Below are positions 9,802 through 19,848 of a stretch of 64,000 nucleotides of DNA, piece after piece. Below the pieces are notes generated by a model, which saw only the letters and a list, made by a program, of their open reading frames with translations, had not been told where the DNA came from and made no database searches. The position numbers were made by a program, and so were the translations under genes. Each line of letters begins with the position of its first letter. The first letter of the stretch is position 1. The stretch lies in assembly GCA_023052935.1 (NCBI GenBank), contig CM041298.1, positions 16,227,371 through 16,291,370 of the forward strand. The letters run 5' to 3'. The stretch is from Piezodorus guildinii (taxonomy: Eukaryota > Arthropoda > Insecta > Hemiptera > Pentatomidae).

Positions 9802-10485
9802 CGAGGTATGTTTTTTTAAGTAAGTACAGTTTTGTGATTCTGCCGCCGCAGCGCTACGGTCGGCGTTCCGCATGCGCGCTTTTTACTAACATCTCTTGTC
9901 TACGCACTGACGCCATTTCAGTCAGATTCTTCATTGTATACGTTGTTTACTGAGTGTTTAAGATGCCTCCGACAATCTTGAGTCCCGCTCATTGTGAAGT
10001 ACGGGCTGTTATGCATATAGACATTGAAAAATCTGCGTCTTGCAATTCAGAACAAAAGACGTGGCAAGTTAAGTAAGGGTATCGTTTTGCTGCATGAATT
10101 GTCATTTGCTGCATTGGCCCGTCCACATGTGGCTAATCGGACCAAATATCTCATCAAACCATTTAAATGGGAACTCTAGATCATCCTCCATACAGCCCTG
10201 ATCTGGCGCCCAGCGAGTACCATTTGTTCCTGCACTTGTAGAAACACCTGGGCGGTCGGAGTGTTCAAGTCGATAACGAAGTCAAAACATTTATGAAGCA
10301 GTGGTTAACAAGTCAGGTGGCAGATTTTTTTGAGGAGGCCGCGTTATGACAAGTGCCTCAAAATTCATGGAAATTATGTAGAAAAGTAGATTAAGGTACA
10401 GGCATTCATGTAAAAATAAAATTATTGCGATATCTTTGCACGTCTTTTTTTAATTCCAAAACGCTACTACGAAAAACATGCCTTG
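9802..10485 (+). mobile_element. Second mariner type, internally deleted
   Basis: TA duplications flank it (9800-9801 and 10486-10487). The left end is CGAGGTATGTTTTTTTAAG and the right end, reverse-complemented, CAAGGCATGTTTTTCGTAG. The sequence at 48140-48165 is an uninterrupted version of the target, which confirms the boundaries. At 684 bp it is about half a normal mariner. Confidence 0.85.
9963..10393 (+). pseudogene. mariner transposase remnant
   Basis: The start MPPTILSPAHCEVRAVM is readable at 9963. After a deletion and frameshift come KGIVLLHELSFAALARPHVA, where the LLHDNARPH block has the catalytic Asp replaced by Glu. Then HPPYSPDLAPSEYHLFLHL and KTFMKQWLTSQVADFFEE. The first aspartate region is missing. 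It differs from family M in both TIR and protein, so it is a separate mariner lineage. Confidence 0.8.
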
Positions 10486-10510
10486 TAATCTTTCTCTGCA
10501 CAATCTCAAT

Positions 10511-11210
10511 CTTTATCTCATTTTAATAGTGAATATAGATTATTAAATTACTAACTTTTAGGAAATATGTATAAACATGTATAACATTTTCTTTCATATA
10601 AGTTAATACGGAATTGGGGGGATATAGGGTGAAGACCAGAATGTGTACACACACCCTTCTCAGGAGTTAACGCCTCTAAATTAAATTTTTTTCCTGTTAT
10701 CCCCGCTGGAGATTTATAGGAAGCACATAGGGGAGCAAACTTATGAAAAAGGTGAACTCTTTCCTGCCCTTTGTGGAATATGGACAACCCTAAGAGGAGG
10801 GGACTCACAATAAGTTGGAAACAAAATGCCCTCCTAAGGGTTCGGCGGCTTATTACCGTTGGAGTGTACAAAGGGCTTGCCGGTGCGTGTAAACATGGAC
10901 AGGTAACGACGGCTAATACCAGGGGTGTCGCCCCTCAGTTCTAGAGGGAGGGCTCTGGGGACCACTAGTGGATCGGGGACCGTCTTAGACAAATTGGCCG
11001 CCCCACCCCCCCGCCATAAAACTGATACGTGATCCGAGTCCCTGCGGTCCTAAGGCTTTTTTGTTCGGTCGTTAGGAGAATGGAGTGGACGATAAACCCG
11101 GCTACTGGCTACTCGCAAAGGGCACTTTAGATCTGTAGTAGTGTATTCACTTATTCAGAACGTACGAGTATTTGGTATTTCAGGGAATAATAAAGGGTTT
11201 CGGTGATCTG
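10511..11210. other. Unassigned GC-richer stretch
   Basis: 10600-11110 is notably GC-richer than the window. A minus-strand frame of 106 codons (10551-10871) has no recognisable domain. 10905-11000 reads like a structured leader (GGGGTGTCGCCCC is a small perfect hairpin). It may be the 5' end of an unrecognised element. Confidence 0.35.
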
Positions 11211-11261
11211 AAAAAAAAAAATCTGGTGCGTGATGCTCACGAATTTCGCTTACCTTGGTTG
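11211..11261 (-). repeat. HX terminal fragment
   Basis: AATCTGGTGCGTGATGCTC followed by TTCGCTTACCTTGG is a diverged HX end, cut by the SINE at 11262. A degenerate HX-like continuation follows the SINE at 11520-11635. Confidence 0.6.
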
Positions 11262-11519
11262 TTTGTTTATTTATTTAACGTCACTTTTTGCAACTATGGC
11301 TAATCGGACGATGCTACAGTGGTAGTCCTAAATTTTGCCTATCCAGGTTTTATTAGGATAGTGATCTTTAACGAGTACCTGACATCGCACTGGCTCGGGA
11401 CCCCTTGTAACTTCCCTTCCGAAGGACGGCATAACTAAGGATTTTATACTCCCATTAAAAAATCCGTGACCTTTGGCATAGGAGGCTGTCATGCTAACCA
11501 CCCAGCTACAAGTGATCCC
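11262..11519 (-). mobile_element. SINE, B box deleted
   Basis: Full 3' tail and body in reverse orientation, up to the tRNA-like head. Compared with 16396-16677 about 25 bp covering the B box are missing, between the AAAAAATCC and GTGACCTTTGG blocks. The copy could not start pol III transcription from its own promoter. Confidence 0.75.
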
Positions 11520-11677
11520 ATCCTGGATGTTAAAATCAATTTAATAATTATTAAATAAAGTTAGTTGCAAAAAGTTTAAAGAATAATATTAATTTTCGTT
11601 GGAAACATATGTTTTACATTAAATAATACATAGTGAAGTGAGTAAAGTAGACAGTGTGAGTAAGTTAGCTCAGGGTG

Positions 11678-11714
11678 CCGACGTTTCGGCCTAAATTATA
11701 GGCCTTCTTCAGGG
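11678..11714 (-). ncRNA. Hammerhead-like motif, Penelope-type
   Basis: On the minus strand: CTGAAGA (11706-11712), a stem II hairpin with GGCCTA and TAGGCC arms, GAAAC (11683-11687), then GTC (11680-11682). The core tolerates A for U at the variable position. Stem I is weak (only CC with GG next to the core), so activity is uncertain. No Penelope coding sequence is nearby. Confidence 0.5.
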
Positions 11715-11782
11715 ATATAAAAACAAAAGATAACAACCAGATGTACAATTCAATATAAAGATGATAAGTACAAAAATAAAAA

Positions 11783-12656
11783 AGCACGACTTTCACTTAC
11801 CTCCGTAGTTAAAATCAATTAAAAATTTCTAAATACATGTAGAGATAAAAATAAATTGTTAAAAAATTAATTAAATTGAATTTCAATAGAAACATGTGTT
11901 TTATTACATAATCTATTATATTTTTATCTACAAAAATCAGTTAGTTTTATCGGCCTTTCATCACTCTCCATTAACTTTTAAAAGCTTAAGTATCAGATAA
12001 TATTTTTTCTAAAACCTTTAACTATCATCATCATATTATACATCTGTATTACTATTCTTGTGTTCCAAAACACAAAAATTGCATAAATTTTTCCTTTAGT
12101 CGTTTATCAAATTCGCCCAACTTTCATATTTACCCGTTATTTATATATGCTAATAAGATGATGTACCTATTTTTTTGAGATATATAAAATTAAATGTACT
12201 TTAGGGAAAGAACATTTAAATACCTGCATTTAAGCCTGTCAGACTATTTCAATCAGAATGAATCTCACATGATGTTAAAGCCCATCAAATTTTACATCGA
12301 TATATAGAGTTTAATCAAAGTCGTTGAAGACTTTTTTGAACCCATTGTAAAAAGGTACAAAATGCATAATATAAAGTGGCTCTTCTAGTTAGCTGATTTC
12401 GATGAAAAAGTTGCTGTAACATCTCGGGCGTATACTTGTCTTAAATATGAAATTTCAGTTTTAAAGGACTTTTCGCTTTTGCCCAGGAGTTACCATATAC
12501 GGACACACACACACACCCAAAACTTTTTTCGGGACTTGGTTATTTGGACTCAGGAAATCCTAAAACGTGTATTTCAGTCGAAAACTGGAATTCGAAAATT
12601 TTCACGGTCAAAATGCTTTCCCTTACTATATATTTCATGTATAGGTAAGTGAAAGT
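11783..12656 (-). repeat. HX family copy, near full length
   Basis: Runs from AGCACGACTTTCACTTACC to the palindromic end GTAAGTGAAAGT at 12645-12656, with an (AC)n run near 12507-12519. It is joined head-to-tail with the next copy through an A6 tract (12657-12662). Confidence 0.85.
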
Positions 12657-12662
12657 AAAAAA

Positions 12663-13497
12663 TCTGGTGCGGGCAACACACGACTTTCACTTACCTCCAT
12701 TTTTAAAATCAATGGAAGAATTTTCAAATACAGTTAGAGATAAAAATACGTGAAACTGTTAAAGAATTAACTAAATAAAATTTCTATAGAAACATGTGTT
12801 TTATTAAAAAAAAATATAATATTATCTAAAATAATCAGTTAGTTTTATGTTCATTTCATCACTATCTATTGACTTTTAAAAGCTTGTGTATGAGATAATA
12901 TTTTTTCTAAAATCTTTAGCTTTAAAACGGTTTATCATACATGTATATTACTGCTCTTATGTTAAAAAACAAAAAATTGCATTACATTTTTTTTTTCTGT
13001 TATCTCCTTTAGTTGGTGGGTATCGAATTCATTCAATTTATATATTTATCTGTTTTTCATCTGTGGTAACAAGATAATATAGTTCTTTTTATAGAATCAA
13101 CATAATTAAAGGTACTTTAAAGAAAAAAAAATTAAAATATCGGCATTTAAGCGCTGTCAGACCATTTTAATCAAAATGAAACCTAAATGATATTAAAGCC
13201 CGTTAAATTTTACATCGATATAGCGAGTTTAATCAAAATCGTCGGAACTGTTTTCGAGAAAATCGAAAAAAACCTGCAAAATGCATGGTATAAAGTGGCT
13301 CTTCTGGTAAGCTCATTTTGATGAAAAAGGTTTTGTAACGTATCGGGCGTATATTTGTCTTAAATATGAAATTTCAGTTTCATAGGACTTTTCGTTTCCG
13401 CCCAGGAGTTACCACACACACACACACACACAGACTCTTTTGCGGGACTTGGTTATTTGGACTTGGGTCCCCCTTACTATATATATTAAGTGAAAGT
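12663..13497 (-). repeat. HX family copy, tandem partner
   Basis: Begins at the complete terminal sequence TCTGGTGCGGGCAACACACG directly after the previous copy and ends TTAAGTGAAAGT. Microsatellite (AC)n at 13412-13430. A segment of roughly 85 bp is missing near 13468, between the GGACTTGGG and CCCTTACTATAT blocks. Confidence 0.85.
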
Positions 13498-14033
13498 AAA
13501 AATATTCCGATTTTCCTGCCTAACCGTTGAGAATCGGACATGGGTCCTATAAACTTTTTTGTTCCACTTAAGGTCTAGTATCTTATCTCGCAATATGATG
13601 AGATATTTATGAGATACACTGTGTTAGCACCCAAAATTGAGTGTGATCTAGGCCTAATCACCTCCTTGCACGGCCGTTGACATAGAAACTACGAATTCCT
13701 ATATTTACTGAACTCAAGAAACTTCATTGCAGAAGTGGAGGATTTTTATTTTAGTGTGGACTAGTTTCTGTTTCTGACTGGCTGCCGGCTAGAACTCCAT
13801 CTAGTGAGATATTTATGTCTTGATCCGAAAAGAATTGGGATTAAGTTCAGACTGAAAGTAGTAGCCGATGGTCGAAGGTACGTGGGGCCACAGCTGCTCT
13901 ACACTGGCTGAGTGTCTATAGAGGGAACGCCGGCTTCTTAACCAGTTGGGGAGAGGAATTTCGTTACAACTTACTCCGCGTGTCTCTTTGGTCGATATAA
14001 CGCGCTTCACACGGAGGATAGAAACCTTTTTAT
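13498..14033. other. Non-repeated stretch, no gene recognised
   Basis: Balanced composition, no second copy in the window. The minus-strand frame 13813-14010 (65 codons) has no recognisable domain. Possibly host single-copy DNA. Confidence 0.4.
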
Positions 14034-14522
14034 ATTCACTTACCCGTATATAAATTATATAGTAAGGGAAAGTATTGCGATCGTGAAAATTTTCGAATTC
14101 CAGTTTTCAACTGAAATACACGTTTTAGGATCCCCTTAGTCCAAATAGCCAATTCCAAAAAAAATATGTGAGTGTATGTGATAAGGCTAGTGCGAAAACG
14201 AAAACGCCTAAAAACCAAAATTTCATATTTAAGCCAACTATACGCCATGTTACAGTAACTTTTTCATCAAAATCAGCTTACCAGAAGCAACTTGATATCA
14301 TGGATTTTACACCTTTTTACGACATTCACAAAAAGGGCTCTAGCGATGTAAGTTTGATTCTGATTGAAATAGTCCTACGGGGCTATTTTAATTTTCTTCC
14401 TCTAAAGTACCTTTAATTTTGCAGATTCTATAAATAAAAAACAGGTAAATACATAAGTTGAACGAATTCGATACCCTAATAAAGGAGAGAACTGAAAAAA
14501 TATTTTTTTAATGCAATTGTTT
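14034..14522 (+). repeat. HX family copy, partial
   Basis: Starts in CTTACCCGTATATAAATTAT and GTAAGGGAAAGTATTGCGAT and runs through the AATTTCATATTTAAG and CCTCTAAAGTACCTTTAA blocks to TTTTTTAATGCAATTG. The microsatellite is collapsed to GTGAGTGTATGTG. The frames at 14036-14416 lie inside it. 14640-14680 is a further short HX stretch. Confidence 0.8.
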
Positions 14523-14699
14523 TACCGCTTGGGCACTGGATGTCTCTGTCATGACCGGACACTCCAAGTAGTTTTAATACGGAGTGATGTAAAAAAAACT
14601 TACTGAATTTCGTGGATAATATTATAACATACTATTTAATAAAACACGTCTTTCTATAAAAATCATATGTAAATAGTTCTTTAATAATAATAAGCTTAG

Positions 14700-15405
14700 T
14701 GAACCCGAAGGTTCGATGCCGATAACATCAAATTCCGCCTACACAGACTCGTCCAATGTTCACCGTTCAAGCCCAAGCCCCCGAGAGCAGCCTTAACGCA
14801 ATCCTCCCATCTACGCTTCGGCCTACCTTTCGGACGCCTATCAGTCGGATCAGCGAATACCAACTTTCTCGGAATCCGCTCCTCATCGAGCCCAACAACT
14901 TTACTCGCCCATTTGAGTCTCCGCGATGCAATCAGCTCAATTATATTCACAGGATACAAGTTCCGCAATTCCGCGTTGTGCAACCTTCTAAACTCCCCAG
15001 TGGCCTAATCTCTCATCGGACCAAATATTTTACGCAATACCTTATTTTCGAAAACCTTAAGCCGTTGTTCATCCTTCAAAGTAAGCGGCCACGTTTAACA
15101 TCCGTAGAGAACCGTGGGAAGAATAATAGTTTTATAAATTCTAACCTTTAAGTTTTTAGATAGAAGCCGCGAACTAAGTAACTTAGCAACTGAATAATAA
15201 CACGCATTTCCCACCTTTAACCGGGACTTTATTTCTTCCTGGATTTCATTTTTTCTTGTTATAATTGAACCTAAATACTTGAATTTCTCTACGTGTTCAA
15301 AAGTATGCCCTGATGCATCAATATCACCAAGATCGACACCGTTTCTGCTACTAATCATATATTTCGTCTTATCGGTATTTAATTCTTTACTTTATTTTCG
15401 TTTCT
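14700..15405 (-). pseudogene. RTE-like ORF2, C-terminal half
   Basis: Same family as 5021-6001, opposite strand. Reading from 15405: TEKINTDKTKYMI-type lead-in (diverged), SGHTFEHVEKFKYLGSIITR, LLSRLLSKNLKVRIYKT, then TLKDEQRLKVFENKVLRKI, and from 14983 HNAELRNLYPVNIIELIAS to RRWEDCVKAALGGLGLNGE. There is a stop after VLYGC and another after GPMRD. The palm with the YADD motif is missing. The 3' tail is a short AATAATAAT-type run. Confidence 0.85.
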
Positions 15406-15419
15406 AAATTTGTTGAAAA

Positions 15420-15735
15420 ATTCTTAAATTGATATTAATAACAGAGGTAAGAGAAAGTCGTGTGTTCCGAGCACCAGATGTTTTAATGTTTGAAATAGGT
15501 CAGAACCAAGGAAATATTGTCGTCGTACAGAATGATAAAGCCATTTTAAAATGGTATAATAGCCAGAAACATGGTCACGTCTACGGTTTCCTAAAATAAA
15601 TCTAATAAAACAGTTCATAAGTCGTTTTAAATTTATTTCTAGTTCATCAGTTAGTCCCCCTTACACTAGGTAGCCGTAGTCAAAGTTTGGAAAGATAAGA
15701 GAGGAAACCAGTAGCTGATGTTTTTTCAAAGGTAA
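15420..15735 (-). pseudogene. L2/CR1-like ORF2 fragment
   Basis: Minus-strand frame LLVSSLIFPNFDYGY, a stop and frameshift, then RLMNCFIRFILGNRRRDHV and LYHSVRRQYFLGSDLFQTL. It matches the C-terminal region of the element at 34063-38721 (MNCFLRFVFGTSRRSHV). Only about 100 codons remain. Confidence 0.8.
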
Positions 15736-16395
15736 GGATAAAAATCAAATAAAAATCATTCACTATATGTCTCTTGCAATGTCATCGCTGTACCTAAAGC
15801 TCGTTCGTGCGATGAACAGAAAGCCCACGGTATAATGGTTTTGCTTTGATATAAAAGTTCGTAAAGTCCCTCCCGCTTCCAGAAATAAAAAAAAAAAAAA
15901 GGTTTGAAGAAACTGAATGAGCAGAAGGAGGGAGAAAGACTGATAGAAGAATAAGGGAAAAAACAAAATCCAAAGTGGAGTCAGATTTTAAATCGAGGGA
16001 AGAAGCCTGGAGACAAATGAGGGGAAAGAGTGGGCAGAAATGGGAGAACACCCCGAAATTAAATTAAAGAGCGACCGTCAGAGGGTTTGGGGTGACTCTG
16101 TATTTTATATATCCCCGCTCCTGTCTTCAGCTTTTATTTCTCTTCTTTTTATCGCTTAACTTTCTTCCGAACCTTTATTTGCACGGTCCGCTGCCTGTTT
16201 AATCTCGCCTCCCTTCGGTTTTACAAACCATAAGGTGGCTTGCAGTGATAAAAACAAGTTAAATGGAGACGGAGATCTGGTTAATCGCGGGTGATCTTTC
16301 AGCGGAGCAGAAATTTGGAAGCTTATAGCTTCAGGCTATGACTTTAAGGAGGACTACAATAAACTTAATAGAAATATGCAATTTGTTTGTTTATT
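15736..16395. other. Unassigned stretch
   Basis: Balanced composition without a second copy in the window. A minus-strand pair of frames (15763-16051) has no recognisable domain and includes a poly-phenylalanine run from a 14-base A tract. Could be single-copy host DNA. Confidence 0.35.
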
Positions 16396-16677
16396 GTTTA
16401 TTTATTTAACGTCACTTTATGCTACTATGGCTAATCGGACGATGCTACAGTGGGAATCCTAAATTTTGCCTATCCAGGTTTTATTAGGATAGGGATCTTT
16501 AACGAGTACCTGACATCGCACTGGCTAGGGACCCCCTTGTAACGTCCCTTCCGAAGGACGGCATAACTAAGGATTTTATACTCCCATTAAAAAATCTTAG
16601 GACCACCTGAGGGTTTGAACCCGTGACCTTTGGCATAAGAGGCTGTTATGCTAACCACCCAGCTACAAGTGATCCCA
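16396..16677 (-). mobile_element. SINE, full length
   Basis: Best-preserved copy. On the minus strand it begins GGGATCACTTGTAGCTGGGT, with A box at 16655-16665 (TAGCTGGGTGG) and B box at 16611-16621 (GGTTCAAACCC). The body ends with GACGTTAAATAAATAAAC. About 280 bp. Pol III transcription from internal boxes is plausible; no TTTT terminator beyond normal T runs is evident. Confidence 0.85.
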
Positions 16678-16834
16678 CCCTGGATGTTAAAACCAATTTA
16701 ATAATTATTAAATAAAGTTAGTTGCAAAAAGTTTAAAGAATAATATTCATTTTCATTGGAAACATATGTTTTACATTAAATAATACATAGTGAAGTGAGA
16801 AAAATAGACAGTGTAAGTAAGTTAGTTCAGGGTG

Positions 16835-16871
16835 CCGACGTTTCGGCCTAAATTATAGGCCTTCTTCAGGG
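16835..16871 (-). ncRNA. Hammerhead-like motif, second copy
   Basis: Identical to 11678-11714 in the core: CTGAAGA (16863-16869), GGCCTA/TAGGCC stem II, GAAAC and GTC (16837-16839). Part of the composite duplication. Confidence 0.5.
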
Positions 16872-16939
16872 ATATAAAAACAAAAGATAACAACCAGATG
16901 TACAATTCAATATAAAGATGATATGTACAAAAATAAAAA

Positions 16940-17386
16940 AGCACGACTTTCACTTACCTCCGTAGTTAAAATCAATTAAAAATTTCTAAATACATGTAGA
17001 GATAAAAATAAATTGTTAAAAAATTAATTAAATTGAATTTCAATAGAAACATGTGTTTTATTACATAATCTATTATATTTTTATCTACAAAAATCAGTTA
17101 CCTTTCATCACTCTCCATTACCCTTTACAATTCCGTGTATCAGATAATATTTTTTGTAAAACCTTTAGCTATCATCAGCATATTATACATCTGTATTACT
17201 ATTCTTGTGTTCCAAAACAAAAAAATTGCATAAAAAAATATGTTTGCACTTTTTTTTTCCTTTAGTCGTTTATCAAATTCGCCCAGCTTTCATATTTAGC
17301 CGTTATTTTTCTATACTAATAAGATGACGTACCTATTTTTTTGAGATATATAAAATTAAATGTACTTTAGGGGAAGAAAATTTAAA
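16940..17386 (-). repeat. HX family copy, truncated
   Basis: Starts GCACGACTTTCACTTACC and stops in the GTACTTTAGGGGAAGAAAAT block where a SINE begins. The half with the microsatellite is missing. The frame 17053-17265 is inside the repeat. Confidence 0.8.
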
Positions 17387-17557
17387 GTGCGATGTCAGCA
17401 CAGGCTCTGGACCACCTTTTAACGTCCCCTCCGAAGGACGGCGTAACTAAGGATTTTTTACTCCCATTAAAAAATCCTAAGACCACCTGCGGGTTTGAAC
17501 CCGTGACCTTTAGCATGGGAGGCTGCTACGCTAGCCACCCAGCTACAAGTGATTCCA
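17387..17557 (-). mobile_element. SINE, 3'-truncated, head intact
   Basis: Minus-strand head GGAATCACTTGTAGCTGGGT with intact A and B boxes, running through AATGGGAGTAAAAAATCCTT to GTGCGATGTCAGC-type sequence. The 3' third is missing. Confidence 0.75.
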
Positions 17558-17559
17558 GT

Positions 17560-17821
17560 TTGTTTGTTTCACGTCACTTTATGCTACTGTGGCAAATCGG
17601 ACGATGCTACAGTGGGAATCCTAAATTTTTCCTGTCCAGGTTTCATTAGAATAGGGATCTTTAACGGGTTCCTGACATCGCACAGGCTCGAAACCACCTT
17701 TTTACTAAGGGTTTTTTACTTCCATAGGGTTTCCAAAAACCATAGGGCCACCTGCTAGTTTGAGCTCGTAAACTTGGGTATACAAGGCTGTTAAGGTTGC
17801 CACTATGCTATATGTGACCCC
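17560..17821 (-). mobile_element. SINE, diverged, in tandem with the previous copy
   Basis: The tail (GTGACGTGAAACAAACAAAC on the minus strand) directly abuts the neighbouring SINE head. The tRNA-like head is much altered (GGGGTCACATATAGCATAG), so the A box is lost. Confidence 0.7.
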
Positions 17822-17929
17822 TATTTCGTTAGTAATTTTTTTTTTAAGTTAGTTAAAACATTTAAAAAATGTCCGCTCAACACATGACTATCACTTATCT
17901 GCGTTGTTGAAATGAATTTATGGTAATAG

Positions 17930-18058
17930 AATGTATTTAAATGTTCAAAATATTCGAATTCCAGTTTTCAACATACACGCCGTAGCCCAAATAACTAAAT
18001 CGGGCAGAAAGATGTGTTACTTTTTTTTATTATTTTTTTTATAGAAATCGGCGAACTA
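17930..18058 (+). repeat. HX fragment left of mariner
   Basis: Contains AAAATATTCGAATTCCAGTT and CCAAATAACTAAATCGGGCA. HX resumes after the mariner at 19308 with AGAAGAGCCACTTTTACAAG, so the mariner split one HX copy. Confidence 0.6.
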
Positions 18059-19307
18059 TTGGGCTGTGTCACATGAAATGTCCGTTTTCAAGGTAAAGAA
18101 TTTTTATTAATAATACGATATGAAAACAAGATAATTTTATTCGAAGTATTTACCTTCTTTTTCTACATATTTTTCCCAACGTGACACCAACATTTTTATC
18201 CCCGAACTGAAAAACTCTGAGCTTTAAAGTGAAACAAAATCTGAAAACGCACTTTCCACTTGATCATCATTTTCAAAAAGTTTTCCTTTGACGAAGTTGT
18301 CTAAATTCCTGAACAGGTGGTAATCTGTTGGAGACAGGTCGGGAGAATATGGTGGGTGCGGAAGAACTTCGTATCCAGTTCTTTCAATCTTTGCACGGTA
18401 TGTTTTGAAACATGGGGTCTAGCGTTATCGTGTATGAGTATAGGACCCTTCCGATTAACTAATACAGGTTGTTTTTTTAATAATTTTGTGTGCATTTGGT
18501 CAATTTCATTGCAGTACGTTGTAGAGGTATCCCAGCCATGGACCACCAATTACTGTAACCATCAATTTTTTGGGATTCAAATTAGGTTTTGGCATTACCC
18601 CCGGGGTTTCGTCGATGTTCAACCACTGCCCTGACCGACGCTGATTATCAAATGCATTTTTCATCGCAGGTAATTATTCTTTCAAGGAAATGCTCGGTTT
18701 TTCGCCCCGCAAGCAATGAAACGCGGGTCTCAAGGCGTTTCAATTGCTGCCGCTCAGTGAGATCATGAGGTACCCATGTATCGAGCTTTTTTACTTTCCC
18801 AATACACTTTAAATGTTTGGAAACGGTAGATGCACTTGCATTTAATTGTGCTGAGAGTCCTTTAACTGTTTGATAGGGGTTTCCTTCCACTGTATGTTTG
18901 ACGACATCATCGTTGTCTATTACGGACGGAGGTCTTCCTCGGGGCAAGTTTTCCAAGTCGGTATCCCCAGCTGAAAACTTAGCAAACCAACGGCGAATGG
19001 TCCGTTCATCAACACTCCCTTCCCCAAACGCCTTGCAAATATTTCTAGCGGCCACAGCTGCTGAATGGCCGAGTTTAAACTCGTACAAAAATATTATTCG
19101 AATATCGCGTGTTTCCATGTTCGTATTTGGAGGTATACTAAAAAGTGGGTAATTTATTGGGAAGCTAATGTTTATAATACAAAGGTCGAGGATTAGTAAC
19201 TGTTTACTTTAAATATGTAAACATTCAGAAGAAAACAACAGAGAGCTGCAAAATCCTTTATGTATTTTAGAAACTATAAAAACGGACATTTCATGTGAAA
19301 CAACCGA
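18059..19307 (-). mobile_element. mariner-like element (family M), full length
   Basis: TA on both sides (18057-18058 and 19308-19309). The left end is TTGGGCTGTGTCACATGAAA and the right end, reverse-complemented, CGGTTGTTTCACATGAAATG. About 1.25 kb, inserted in HX. Best-preserved member of the three M copies. Confidence 0.92.
18137..19118 (-). pseudogene. mariner transposase, one or more frameshifts
   Basis: From METRDIRIIFLYEFKLGHSA (19118) 156 codons are open, including both helix-turn-helix blocks (DERTIRRWFAKFSAGDTDL and QLNASASTVSKHLKCIGKV), the linker WVPHDLTERQ and the first catalytic region IITCDEK. A frameshift follows near 18650. The next open piece holds the second aspartate in GPILIHDNARPHVSKHTV (18430-18490). 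The third-aspartate block is frameshifted near 18380. The C-terminus LVSRWEKYVEKEGKYFE ends at TAA 18137-18139. The family has D,D34D spacing. Not functional as it stands. Confidence 0.9.
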
Positions 19308-19500
19308 TAGAAGAGCCACTTTTACAAGAAACATTTTGCATCTTTTTACAATTTTGATTAAACACGCTATATCGATGTAAAATTCAATATACTCAGCTAT
19401 GATGTAGGTTTCATTCCTATTTAAATAGTTTGATTAGGCTCAAATACTATATTTTTTTTCTCCTTCAAAGAACCTTTAATCCATATAATTTTATTAGTAT
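19308..19500 (+). repeat. HX fragment right of mariner
   Basis: Continuation of the HX copy at 17930: AGAAGAGCCACTTTTAC, CGCTATATCGATGTAAAATT, ATGTAGGTTTCATTC. Confidence 0.65.
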
Positions 19501-19509
19501 TGATACAAA

Positions 19510-19718
19510 TCAGTTCATCATTACTTAAATTTATGCAATTTTTACCACTTGCCATTACTTTCTACAACTTTCAATTACCTAACATTTTTATTTAAAATAT
19601 TAAATTAACCAAAGGTATATTACACTTCTATATTACGATTCTCATTTTGGAAAAAAAAAAAAGATTTTTCTTCTTAATTTGATTGTAAAATTATTTCCTA
19701 TTGTACATTTACCAGATT
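19510..19718 (-). repeat. HX copy, left part (interrupted by R1-like element)
   Basis: Diverged minus-strand HX (ACCAAAGGTATATTACACTT) ending in TACATTTACCAGATT. That 15-mer is repeated at 24269-24283, after which HX continues to about 24600. Confidence 0.75.
19704..19718. repeat. Target-site duplication of R1-like insertion, left
   Basis: TACATTTACCAGATT, identical to 24269-24283. Confidence 0.9.
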
Positions 19719-19848
19719 ATTATTTTATTTTATTTAACTCCCTGCCCTGCCTGTTAGGCAATACGGGTATTGCAACAGTGGGATGGTAAGCGTGACCGCA
19801 TAACAACCCACTGCTGCTATTAAAAACGGTAACAATATTATCTTCAGA

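Larger units (their letters stand above)
11262..12220. repeat. Composite block, copy 1
   Basis: SINE, short HX-like stretch, hammerhead-like motif and truncated HX lie in the same order here and at 16396-17386, with only scattered base changes and small indels. This indicates duplication of the whole block, not independent insertions. Confidence 0.8.
16396..17386. repeat. Composite block, copy 2
   Basis: Second copy of 11262-12220. It keeps the SINE B box that copy 1 lost, so it is closer to the ancestral arrangement. Similarity ends where a further SINE begins at 17387. Confidence 0.8.

Noticed and set aside
10551..10871. 106-codon minus-strand frame as a host gene
   Set aside because: No domain, no codon pattern or splice context that I can support.
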